A stretch of 64,000 nucleotides of DNA from the NCBI GenBank assembly GCA_963824595.1, contig CAWGPY010000004.1, forward strand, positions 186,001 to 250,000, in the 5' to 3' direction. Positions 53,181 through 61,404 of this stretch are shown one piece after another. The position numbers were made by a program, and so were the translations under genes. The notes under the pieces were generated by a model that worked only from the letters and a program-made list of their open reading frames with translations, did no database searches and was not told the DNA's origin. Numbering within the stretch: position 1 is the first letter of the stretch; every line of letters begins with the position of its first letter. This stretch comes from Cybelea sp963824595 (GTDB lineage: Bacteria; Vulcanimicrobiota; Vulcanimicrobiia; Vulcanimicrobiales; Vulcanimicrobiaceae).

Positions 53181-54068
53181 CTACGGCGGCGGTGCCGGCG
53201 GATGCTGGCAGTTCGGCGGCGGCGGCGGCCGCTGCCCGCCCGGTTGCGGCGGGGGCAGACAGCCGGGCAGATTCGGGAACGGTGCCGGGTTGTACGGCGT
53301 CGGCATGATCTGCGGCTGCACCTGATTGAGGCCGCCCGGCGCCGCGTCTTGCCAGGCGTATACCGTGTCGCGAACGACGCGGACGTCGGCGTCGGTCACG
53401 ACGACGCTGCGCGGCGTGCGCGCCAGCCCGTTCTGCGCGATCTCCTGCGACTGCAGCGATCCGCGATCGTAGAGGTAGCGAAAGACCGTGCCGGAGTTGA
53501 AGCGGCGCGTAATTTGGTAGTGCAGTGCGTCCACGCGGTCCATCGGAATCGCCTGAGCGTTCCAGCCGCTCTGGTCGGTCGCGATGTAGATGGACGACGT
53601 GAACGGCGTGTACGGCGGCACCTGCACGACGAACGTCACCAGCACGGGCTTACCGGAGAAGCTCTGCACTGCGGCCGTCGTTTCGCCCGGCGCGGGCGTC
53701 GCGACCGCCTTGAGAAGGTCGGGGTTGGGCACGGGCGACGAGATCGCGACCGCGAACCGCGCGACGTCCGCGAAGCTGCCCTGCGGCGGCAGCTCTGCAC
53801 GAGAGAGGTCGAGTTCGGTCACCGTGCCGGTCGCGTCGAACGTCGCGCGCGCCCACACCCGCGGCGCCGGATGCAGCGACGTCGCGCCGCCGGTCTTGGC
53901 GTCCCGGATCTTCACGTCGTGCGCCACGTGGAAGCCGTCGCCGGTAGTGAAGAAAACGTAGCCGTCCTGGTAGGCCAGCAGCTGTCCGCTCACCACGAGC
54001 GGCGATCCGGCGGCCATGAGGACGATCGCGAGCGCCAGCGCGGCAAACGCACGCGCGGGTCCCGTCAT
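53181..54068 (-). CDS. Secreted beta-rich protein, 295 aa, Pro-rich tail
   Basis: Not firmly recognised. Signal peptide (residues 1 to about 24), N-terminal beta domain (GYVFFTTGDGFHVAHDVKIR), a middle domain (VLVTFVVQVPPYTPFTSSIY, then TDQSGWNAQ, YQITRRFNSG, FRYLYDRG) whose pattern resembles starch-binding CBM20-type beta-sandwiches, and a Pro/Gln-rich disordered tail with PPPPPN. Start ATG overlaps the LptD-like stop by 4 nt, so the two exported proteins are co-translated and may work together at the outer membrane or surface. Function unknown. Confidence 0.65.
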   Translation of the reverse strand: MTGPARAFAALALAIVLMAAGSPLVVSGQLLAYQDGYVFFTTGDGFHVAHDVKIRDAKTGGATSLHPAPRVWARATFDATGTVTELDLSRAELPPQGSFADVARFAVAISSPVPNPDLLKAVATPAPGETTAAVQSFSGKPVLVTFVVQVPPYTPFTSSIYIATDQSGWNAQAIPMDRVDALHYQITRRFNSGTVFRYLYDRGSLQSQEIAQNGLARTPRSVVVTDADVRVVRDTVYAWQDAAPGGLNQVQPQIMPTPYNPAPFPNLPGCLPPPQPGGQRPPPPPNCQHPPAPPP

Positions 54069-55972
54069 ATGGGCAACACCTGAATCACGAACGTGGGCTG
54101 CCAGAACGTCGTGCGGTACGGGTTGCCGTACCAGTAAAACGTGCGCGAGACGTCGAGCAGCGCGTGCGAGAGTATTTTCAGGCGGACTTCGGCGGTGGCG
54201 TCGTACGGCGCTTGCCCTAAATACGACGTGTACAGCGGCTGCCCGATGATGTTGTTGGGCGGCAGTCCGAAGACGCCGGGTACCGGGATCGGGTAGTCCA
54301 CGTGATGGCGCACGAGCAGCGAGAAGTTGAAGTCAGGCGTCGGGGCGTCGCTGATCCCGAGGCTCGTGGTGCGCAGCGTCGAGACGCCGCGGAACGACGT
54401 GAAGCTGAGCGGGCAGAAGAACGTGTTGACGGGGTGGCACGGCTGGTAGCCGCCGTTGATGTAGTAATCGCCCGTGTTGAGAATCTGGTAACCGACGTAC
54501 GTGTTGAGCGCGCGCGAGAACTGCCGGCTGATGCTGAAGTTCTCCGACGACGTGTTGATCCAGTGGGGCAGCGAGTTCCACTGATACTGCTTGTTGAAGC
54601 TCGCGTTGAAATAGTAGGTCTCGTACGGGTTCATCGGGTCGTTGAGCTTGATCGACGGCGTGTACAGATTGAAGCCGAAGACCGTGTTCCAGATCGTCGT
54701 GTACACGGGGCAGAAGTAGACCGGCGGGTTTTTGACGCCGTGCTGGTCGGCGCAGGGCGCCCCATAGCTCTGAAGGCCCGGCGTAGGAATCGGCGGTGTG
54801 CCGTTGCTGCCCTGGGTGTACTGCAGCGCCCCCACGCTGTCGTGGTTGAAGCCGTAGCCCTCGTAGATTTGTTCGTAGAGGGGCAGGTTCGCGATTCGGT
54901 TCTGGAAGCTCGACGCCGTGAGCTGCACCTGCGAGGGGTGCGAGAGATTGCCGGCGATCGAGTCGGCGTGTTCGAGCGATCCGGGACCGAGCACGTTATA
55001 GTTCGTGAGCTGCGCCGCGGCCGACACGTAGGAGTGCGGAAAGGCGTAGGTGGCGTTGAGAAACGTCGTCTGCTGGGCGGCCTCGGGCTCCTTCAAGAAC
55101 GTCTGCTGCGTGTAGTACTGCGTGAAGCTTTGGATCTGGAAGCGGCTGCCGAGCTTTTCGTAGAGCGCCAGATTCCACCACTTTTCCGCGCGCGTCGCCG
55201 GGTTTACCGAGAAGATCGCGTATTCGTGCTCGCCGACGAGATGCTGCTCGACCGACAGATACGTCTTATACGTCGGATCGTAGCGCAGGTGCAGCGCCGT
55301 GAGCGCGTTGGGGCTGCCGGCCATCGTCCAGGTGAGATCCACGCTGGCGCCCGAGAGGGTGTTCTGCGCGAAGTACTGGTTGGACGAGAAGTTGACGACG
55401 TAGGTGCCGAGCGGAACGCCGGCGTCGAGAAAGTAGGTGTGGGCGTTCACGAAGCGCACGTACGTCCGGGCGCCGACGATCGCGCCGGTGGCCGTGATGC
55501 TCGGGTGCTCCCCGACGCTGGGAAAGTAGAACGCGTCGTCGGGCATCACGCGCCCCTTCACGGGATGTGCGAGGTCGCCGTCGAGGAACGTCCAGCGATC
55601 CGGCTCGCTCGTCACCGGCACGAAGTAGATGCGCTGGAAATCGAGGAAATCCGAGATCGCCGCGCCGCTCACCGTGCCCGTCGAGTCGTGCAGCGTGACG
55701 TGGCCCGCCACCATGAAGCGATTGAGCTTCAGATCCATCGTGAACGAGTCGCCGGTCACCGTAAAGCCGTCGCTGGTTCGCAGGCGCACGTTGCCGTCGC
55801 CCTCGATCAAGAAGCGGTTGTAGTAAAAGTCCAGCCGCGTCGCGTTCAAGTAGAGCACCGTGTGCGGGGGCGCCGCCGACGGGGCAGGCGAGGGCGCGGC
55901 GGCGCGAGCGGTCGCGCTCGCGAGTAAGAGCATCAGCGTCGCGATCGCCGCCGATAGCGCGATTCGAGGCAC
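54065..55972 (-). CDS. OstA/LptD-like outer-membrane protein
   Basis: A 635-residue exported protein. After a signal peptide (MPRIALSAAIATLMLLLASA) comes an OstA/LptA-like beta domain (about 35-120: LNATRLDFYYNRFLIEGDGN, FTVTGDSFTMDLKLNRFMV) and a long segment rich in alternating aromatic strands, consistent with a beta-barrel, ending in FVIQVLPI. The layout is that of LptD, the LPS-inserting translocon, though shorter than the E. coli protein (784). Four cysteines (PCADQ, FCPVY, PCHPV, FCPLS) might form disulfides. GTG 55972 is chosen to start the signal; the longer frame adds an Arg-rich stretch antisense to deoB. Confidence 0.75.
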   Translation of the reverse strand: MPRIALSAAIATLMLLLASATARAAAPSPAPSAAPPHTVLYLNATRLDFYYNRFLIEGDGNVRLRTSDGFTVTGDSFTMDLKLNRFMVAGHVTLHDSTGTVSGAAISDFLDFQRIYFVPVTSEPDRWTFLDGDLAHPVKGRVMPDDAFYFPSVGEHPSITATGAIVGARTYVRFVNAHTYFLDAGVPLGTYVVNFSSNQYFAQNTLSGASVDLTWTMAGSPNALTALHLRYDPTYKTYLSVEQHLVGEHEYAIFSVNPATRAEKWWNLALYEKLGSRFQIQSFTQYYTQQTFLKEPEAAQQTTFLNATYAFPHSYVSAAAQLTNYNVLGPGSLEHADSIAGNLSHPSQVQLTASSFQNRIANLPLYEQIYEGYGFNHDSVGALQYTQGSNGTPPIPTPGLQSYGAPCADQHGVKNPPVYFCPVYTTIWNTVFGFNLYTPSIKLNDPMNPYETYYFNASFNKQYQWNSLPHWINTSSENFSISRQFSRALNTYVGYQILNTGDYYINGGYQPCHPVNTFFCPLSFTSFRGVSTLRTTSLGISDAPTPDFNFSLLVRHHVDYPIPVPGVFGLPPNNIIGQPLYTSYLGQAPYDATAEVRLKILSHALLDVSRTFYWYGNPYRTTFWQPTFVIQVLPI

Positions 55973-56034
55973 GGTCGCAACCGTTCTTCCTCGAGGGAAG
56001 GCGCGCCTTGCGTGAGGCCGAAACGCCGACGCGG

Positions 56035-57159
56035 ATGAAGCGCGTGGTCGCAATCGTCATCGATTCGGGCGGCATCGGCGCACTCGCCGATGCCGCCGCA
56101 TTCGGCGACGCGCCGGGCGCGAACACGATCGGCAACGTCGCGCGCAGCGCCGGTTCGCTTCGGCTTCCCAATTTCGAGCGTCTGGGTCTCGGAGCGCTCA
56201 CCGCCGTAAGCGGGGTAGCGGCCGTCGCCCACCCGCGCGCTCGCGTCGCTCGTCTGCGCGAACGCAGCCGCGGGAAGGACACGATCACCGGCCATTGGGA
56301 GATGGCGGGCGTCGTGACGGCGGTTCCATTCCCCACCTATCCCGAGGGGTTTCCCCCGGAGATCGTCGAGGAGTTCGCACGCATCGCGGGGCGGCCGCCG
56401 CTCGGCAACAAAACGGCGTCGGGGACCGCGATCATCGAGGAGCTCGGTCCGGCCCACCTCGAGACCGGGCGCCCCATCCTTTACACGTCCGCAGACTCGG
56501 TCTTCCAAATTGCGGCGCACGAGGACGTGGTGCCGCCGGCCACCCTCTACGAGTGGAGCGCGCGGGCGCGCGAAATGCTCCGGCCGCCCCACAACGTCAA
56601 CCGGGTCATCGCCCGCCCGTTTGTGGGAAAACCGGGGGCTTTCCAGCGGACGCCGAATCGACGGGACTATGCAATCGAGCCGCCCCCGAACCTGCTCGAT
56701 GAGCTGGGGACCGCGTCGATCGAGGTGCACGCGGTAGGGAAGATTTGCGACATCTACTGCGGCCGTGCGATCACCTCGTCGGTTCGCGTCAGCGACAATC
56801 GTGACGCGATGGAGAGAACGTTCGAATTGCTGGGACGGGTCGAGCGCGGTTTCATCTTCACGAACCTCAACGATTTCGATTCCAAGTACGGACACCGCCG
56901 CGACGTCCGCGGCTACGCGCGCGCGCTCGAAGAGCTCGACGCCATGCTGCCCGAGCTCGAATCGCGCCTGCGTGAGGGCGACGAAGTGATCTTCACGGCG
57001 GACCACGGCTGCGATCCCACCGCGCCCGGAACCGACCATACCCGCGAGTACGTGCCGTTCCTCCACTTGGGGCCCGGAGACGGCGGGATGCTCGGCGACG
57101 TCGACGGGCTCGACCTGGTGGGCAGAACCGTCAAGCAGGCGCTGCTGGGGCACGCCTAG
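56035..57159 (+). CDS. deoB: Phosphopentomutase
   Basis: A 374-residue alkaline-phosphatase-fold mutase interconverting (deoxy)ribose 1- and 5-phosphate in nucleoside salvage. MKRVVAIVIDSGGIGALADA holds the first metal Asp; GHWEMAG and the catalytic Thr in NKTASGTAIIEELG follow, then NLNDFDSKYGHRRD and FTADHGCDPTAPGTDHTRE. ATG 56035 matches the family N-terminus; an upstream in-frame TTG 56008 is unlikely. The sugar transferase gene begins 1 nt after its stop. Confidence 0.94.
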   Translation: MKRVVAIVIDSGGIGALADAAAFGDAPGANTIGNVARSAGSLRLPNFERLGLGALTAVSGVAAVAHPRARVARLRERSRGKDTITGHWEMAGVVTAVPFPTYPEGFPPEIVEEFARIAGRPPLGNKTASGTAIIEELGPAHLETGRPILYTSADSVFQIAAHEDVVPPATLYEWSARAREMLRPPHNVNRVIARPFVGKPGAFQRTPNRRDYAIEPPPNLLDELGTASIEVHAVGKICDIYCGRAITSSVRVSDNRDAMERTFELLGRVERGFIFTNLNDFDSKYGHRRDVRGYARALEELDAMLPELESRLREGDEVIFTADHGCDPTAPGTDHTREYVPFLHLGPGDGGMLGDVDGLDLVGRTVKQALLGHA

Positions 57160-57160
57160 C

Positions 57161-57823
57161 ATGAGGTATTCCAACGCGATGCAGCTAGCCGTAACCGTCC
57201 CGACCGAGCGTGAAGTTCCCGAGTCCTGGCCGGCGATCAAGCGCTGGATCGACGTCATCGTCGGCACCCTGCTGATCGCCGTGAGCGCGCCGCTCGTGGC
57301 GCTGGCCGCCATCGGGATCGCCTGCGTGACGCGCGGGACGCCGTTCTACGCGCAGGAGCGCGTCGGAATGCACGGACGCCGGTTCAAGATGTACAAACTG
57401 CGCACCATGGTGAACGGCGCGCACGACATGCGCCAGAGCGTGATGCACCTCAACGAAGTGGACGGCCCCGTCTTCAAGATCCGCAACGATCCGCGGCTGC
57501 ATCCCCTCGGCCGGTTCTTGCGGCGCACGAGCATCGACGAGCTGCCGAACCTCATCAACGTGCTTCTCGGCGAAATGTCGCTGGTCGGCCCGCGGCCGCC
57601 GTTGCCGAGCGAGGTGGAGCACTACGACGCCTTCGCCCGGCGCCGCCTCAGCGTGCCGCAGGGCGTCACGTGCCTGTGGCAGATCAACGGCCGCAGCGAC
57701 GTCAACTTCGAGCACTGGATGGAGCTCGACAACCACTACGTCGACACCTGGACGCCGCTCGGCGATCTGCTGATCATCGCCAAGACCATTCCCGCCGTCT
57801 TGCGGAGGGACGGCGCGCATTAG
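57161..57823 (+). CDS. Undecaprenyl-phosphate sugar phosphotransferase
   Basis: A 220-residue bacterial sugar transferase (PF02397, the catalytic part of WbaP/WcaJ-type enzymes). One hydrophobic segment (about 30-55), then ERVGMHGRRFKMYKLRTM, FLRRTSIDELPNLINVLLGE, MSLVGPRPPLP and GVTCLWQINGRSD. It moves a sugar-1-phosphate from a nucleotide sugar onto undecaprenyl phosphate, the first step of a surface glycan. It has the minimal form without the extra N-terminal helices. First of the glycan set running to the window end. Confidence 0.92.
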   Translation: MRYSNAMQLAVTVPTEREVPESWPAIKRWIDVIVGTLLIAVSAPLVALAAIGIACVTRGTPFYAQERVGMHGRRFKMYKLRTMVNGAHDMRQSVMHLNEVDGPVFKIRNDPRLHPLGRFLRRTSIDELPNLINVLLGEMSLVGPRPPLPSEVEHYDAFARRRLSVPQGVTCLWQINGRSDVNFEHWMELDNHYVDTWTPLGDLLIIAKTIPAVLRRDGAH

Positions 57824-57902
57824 GCCCACCTCGCACCTCCGGGCAGTCCCGCAGCTCCGCCCGCGCCATCGCGTCTCGATCGCCGGTTCCACGTTCTTCA
57901 TC

Positions 57903-59447
57903 ATGGGTGCGACCTTCGCATCCACGCTGCTCGGCTTCATGCGCGAGGTGGTCAGCGCGCGATACTACGGCACGCGTTGGGAGATGGACACGTTCCTCGC
58001 CGCGGCGACGATCCCGACGATTCTCTTCGGCGTATTCAACGGCGCGCTCGTGAGCGCGCTCGTGCCGACGTTTTCGGAGTATCTCGCGCACCGCAAGGAA
58101 GACGAGGCGTGGCGCCTGGCCAGCACGACGCTCAACATCTTGGCGATCGTGGTGACGACCTGCGCGGTAATCGGCTTCTTCACCGCGCGCTGGTACGTGC
58201 CGTTGATCGCCCACGGCTTCCCGGCCCCGCAGATGGGCGTCGCGATCCACATGACGCGCTGGCTGATGCCCAGCATCGTCGCGGTGAGCCTGAGCGGCGT
58301 TCTCTCGGCGATGCTCAACGCCTATCACAGGTTCCGCGCCGCGGCGCTCGTGGGCGTCGCCGTAAACGCCGTGACCATCGCGTGCGTCGTGCTCCTGACG
58401 CACGACATGCAGATCTACGCGCTGGTGCTCGGCACGGTGCTCGGTCTGACGGCTCAGATGCTGGTGCAGCTGCCGTCGTTTCTGTCGATCGGGAAGTATC
58501 GCCTGATCATCGACCTGCACCATCCCGGCCTCAAGAAGATCTGGGTGCTGCTCGGGCCGATCATCGTCGGCTCGGCGGCCGGGCAGCTGGCGCTGTTCTT
58601 CGATCGCTTCTTCGCGTCAACGCTCGCGCCGGGCTACATCGCCGGCATGAACTACGCGACGAAGCTCGTCAACTTCCCGCAGCAGATCTTCGCGGCCGCG
58701 ATCGCCACGGTCATCTTCCCGCTGCTGGCCGCGCAGTTCGCACGCGAAAACCGCCGTGGCGTCGCGCGCAGCGTCGTGACGGGACTGCGGCTGGTGAACT
58801 TCATCACCATCCCGTCGGTCTGCGCGTTGATCGTCCTCGCGCATCCAATGGTACAGGCGCTGTTCGAGCGCGGCAGCTTCCAGGGCAGCGCGACCGACTT
58901 GACGGCCGGTCTGCTGCCGTACGCGGCGATCGGCCTGATCGCCCTCGCCGCCAACGTCGTGCTGACGCGCTGCTGCTTCGCGTGCCGCGAAACGCTGTGG
59001 CCGGTGACCATCTCGGTCGGCACCGTGGTCGTCAACGTGCTGCTCTCGCTGGTGTGGCTGCCGAGCCTCGGCGCCCGAGGTCTGCTCCTTGCGAACTCGG
59101 TCAGTCAAACCATGCAGGCGGTTCTCTTGTTGTTGGTCATCGGGCGCCTCGTCTCGGGGATCGAGTGGGGAGCGCTGCTGCTCTCGGCGGGCAAGGTCGT
59201 GATCTGCTCGCTGGCGATGCTCGCCGCACTGGGCTGGATCGGCGCGCTTGGCGTGACGCCCGAAGCGACCCTCGCGTCGCGCGGCTGGTTCCTCTTCGGT
59301 CAGATCGCGATCGGCGGCACGGTATTCGTCGCGGTCGCGCGCATGCTCGGGGTCGAAGAGCTCGACTTGGCGTGGCGTACGATCGTTGCCAAGTTCGAGC
59401 GAAATCTGGTCAGCCCGCCGGAGAATCGCGAAGCCCCGATCGCCTAG
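57903..59447 (+). CDS. murJ: MurJ/MviN-family lipid-linked oligosaccharide flippase
   Basis: A 514-residue, roughly 14-helix MOP-superfamily flippase. STLLGFMREVVSARYYGTRW corresponds to the MurJ SRVLGFxRD start, followed by FLAAATIPTILFGVFNGALV and the AFVP-like SALVPTFSEYL. It flips lipid II or, in this glycan context, another lipid-linked intermediate. ATG 57903 leaves helix 1 short; the frame continues upstream through HRVSIAGSTFFI without a standard start, and an ATT at 57819 overlaps the previous TAG. Located between the priming sugar transferase and further glycosyltransferases. Confidence 0.88.
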   Translation: MGATFASTLLGFMREVVSARYYGTRWEMDTFLAAATIPTILFGVFNGALVSALVPTFSEYLAHRKEDEAWRLASTTLNILAIVVTTCAVIGFFTARWYVPLIAHGFPAPQMGVAIHMTRWLMPSIVAVSLSGVLSAMLNAYHRFRAAALVGVAVNAVTIACVVLLTHDMQIYALVLGTVLGLTAQMLVQLPSFLSIGKYRLIIDLHHPGLKKIWVLLGPIIVGSAAGQLALFFDRFFASTLAPGYIAGMNYATKLVNFPQQIFAAAIATVIFPLLAAQFARENRRGVARSVVTGLRLVNFITIPSVCALIVLAHPMVQALFERGSFQGSATDLTAGLLPYAAIGLIALAANVVLTRCCFACRETLWPVTISVGTVVVNVLLSLVWLPSLGARGLLLANSVSQTMQAVLLLLVIGRLVSGIEWGALLLSAGKVVICSLAMLAALGWIGALGVTPEATLASRGWFLFGQIAIGGTVFVAVARMLGVEELDLAWRTIVAKFERNLVSPPENREAPIA

Positions 59448-59525
59448 TGCGGGGCCAGGTTTAGTGACTACAATCAACTTTTTCGAGCAGGCTCGCCTTT
59501 TCTGGAGAGCCAACCTTGCAGCGCC

Positions 59526-60320
59526 ATGCTCTCGATCCTGATGCCCGCTTACAACGAGGCCAGTTCGATCGCCGAAAACGTGTGCGAGACCGTGGAGACG
59601 ATGCACGCACTGGGCATGAACTTCGAAATCGTGGTCATTGATGACGGCAGCCTCGACGGAACCGACGCTGCTGCCAGCAACGCGTTGCGCGCGTGGCCGG
59701 ACCACGTCCGCGTCGTTCGCTGCATGCGCAACGAGGGGAAGGGCAACGCGCTCATCTGCGGTGCGTCGTATTCGCGCGGCGACTACGTTGCGTTTCTCGA
59801 TGCCGACATGGATCTGCATCCGGAACAACTGGCGGGCTTCTTCGCAGTGATGGAGGCCGCCGGTGCCGACGCCGTCATCGGATCGAAGTTCCATCCCGAT
59901 TCGATCGTCGATTATCCGGTGCTGCGGCGGATCTATAGCTTCTTTTACTACCTGTTGGTGCGTACGCTGTTCGGGCTGCCCGTGCGCGACACGCAGACCG
60001 GCATCAAGCTGTTCAAGCGCCCCGTGCTCGACCGCGTGCTTCCACGCATCCTGGTGAAGCGCTTCGCCTTCGACCTCGAACTGCTCGCGAACGTTCACCA
60101 CTTCGGGTATCGAATCGCCGAGGCGCCGGTTTCGGTGAACTTCAAGCGCGTCTGCAGCCGCCTGCGGCTGCCGGCCGTGTGGAACGTGTTCGTCGACACG
60201 CTGGCGATCTTCTATCGCATGCGCATCCTGCGCTACTACGACCGGCCCGAACGCGAAGCGGGGCCCGACCTGATCGCCGGCTCGCACGAGATCGTCGCCC
60301 CAGCCATTATCGGAAAGTAG
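59526..60320 (+). CDS. GT2 glycosyltransferase (polyprenyl-phosphate sugar synthase-like)
   Basis: A 264-residue family-2 glycosyltransferase with a dolichol-phosphate mannose synthase-like core: SILMPAYNEASSIAENV, VVIDDGSLDGTD, AFLDADMDLHPEQ, DTQTGIKLFKR. It lacks the two C-terminal helices of GtrB types and ends with an amphipathic region. Probably transfers a hexose to polyprenyl phosphate or a lipid-linked acceptor at the cytoplasmic face. A 78-nt gap before it contains no convincing promoter. The GT9 gene follows after 7 nt. Confidence 0.88.
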   Translation: MLSILMPAYNEASSIAENVCETVETMHALGMNFEIVVIDDGSLDGTDAAASNALRAWPDHVRVVRCMRNEGKGNALICGASYSRGDYVAFLDADMDLHPEQLAGFFAVMEAAGADAVIGSKFHPDSIVDYPVLRRIYSFFYYLLVRTLFGLPVRDTQTGIKLFKRPVLDRVLPRILVKRFAFDLELLANVHHFGYRIAEAPVSVNFKRVCSRLRLPAVWNVFVDTLAIFYRMRILRYYDRPEREAGPDLIAGSHEIVAPAIIGK

Positions 60321-60327
60321 CGCGTTA

Positions 60328-61404
60328 TTGGGACCCCGTACCGCGCTGGTGCTGCTGCTACCAGGGCTCGGCGACGCCCTGGCCGCGGGTCCGATCTTGC
60401 GCGGGCTGCGCCGGGACGATTGGACGATCGACGCGCTGACCATGCATCCGCCCGTCAGCGAGTACCTTCGAGAGCTGGGGATCGTGCGCGACATCCTGCA
60501 GCTCCCGATCCGCCCGACCGCCCGCGACGCGCTGGGCGCGGTCGGCAAGCTCCGACCCAAGCGGTACGGTCTGAGCATCCTCCCGTTTCCGGCGACGCGC
60601 TGGCAGTACACGCTCATCGCCCGCGGAGCCGGCGCTCGCACGCTGGCGATGCACGAATACGGAGGCGCGGCGAGCGCGATCGCACGGACGTCGCGCAACA
60701 CGCTCGTGCCGCTGCGCGGCGGCCATCGGCTCGCCGAGAACCTGCGGCTGGCCCGCACGCTCGAGCTTCCGGCGGGCGACGACGACTTGGCGTATTGGGT
60801 GCCGCAGGCGTGGCGCGCGCGACGAGTCGCCGGCTCGATCGGCATCCATCCGGGCTCGATGGCGTGGAAGGGCAATGAGGCGAAGCGGTGGCCTTACGAA
60901 CGCTTCGTCGCGCTCGCCCGCTCGCAAGCGGAGGCCGGAAGAGCGGTGCGTTTCTTCTTCGGTCCGCACGAGACCGCCGAGGCGGCGCGCGCGGAGCAAG
61001 ACTTTCGCGGGACTGCCGGAATCAGCATCGTGAGCGAGCCGCTGGCGGAAGCCGCGCGGCGGCTTGCAGAGTGCGAGGTGTTCGTCGGCAACGATGCAGG
61101 CTTCAGTCACCTCGCTTCCGGTCTCGGCGTGAAGACGCTCGCGCTGTACGGTATGACGAGCGAAGTCCGGGGAGCTCCGATCGGATCCGCAATCGCGTTC
61201 CGCCCATCGCTCTGCCCGGCGTGTCACGACGAAGGCTCGCGCGGCTTCGAATGCGTGCGGCGCATCGAGTATCGCTGTCTCCTGCGCGACATCGAGCTCG
61301 ATGCCGTGCGCGAACGCGTCGAGGAGCTCTTTGCGAGCTCGTCGGTCGAAGGGCGCCTCGCCTTGGAAGGTCCATACAGACTCTACGGAAAGGCTTACTC
61401 GTGA
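60328..61404 (+). CDS. GT9 heptosyltransferase-family glycosyltransferase
   Basis: A 358-residue GT-B enzyme of family 9. The N-terminal LLLPGLGDALAAGPILRGL corresponds to the acceptor domain, and the C-terminal GNDAGFSHLASGLGVKTLAL is the nucleotide-sugar site typical of heptosyltransferases. Cysteines in LCPACHDEG, FECVRR and YRCLLR near the C-terminus are shared with some non-proteobacterial members. It adds a heptose or other sugar to LPS core or a related glycan. TTG start; its TGA overlaps the GTG of the next gene (GTGA). Confidence 0.85.
   Translation: MGPRTALVLLLPGLGDALAAGPILRGLRRDDWTIDALTMHPPVSEYLRELGIVRDILQLPIRPTARDALGAVGKLRPKRYGLSILPFPATRWQYTLIARGAGARTLAMHEYGGAASAIARTSRNTLVPLRGGHRLAENLRLARTLELPAGDDDLAYWVPQAWRARRVAGSIGIHPGSMAWKGNEAKRWPYERFVALARSQAEAGRAVRFFFGPHETAEAARAEQDFRGTAGISIVSEPLAEAARRLAECEVFVGNDAGFSHLASGLGVKTLALYGMTSEVRGAPIGSAIAFRPSLCPACHDEGSRGFECVRRIEYRCLLRDIELDAVRERVEELFASSSVEGRLALEGPYRLYGKAYS

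Noticed and set aside
59448..59525. Promoter with TACAAT at 59470-59475 before the GT2 gene
   Set aside because: No acceptable -35 at the right spacing, and the genes on both sides run in the same direction with short gaps.
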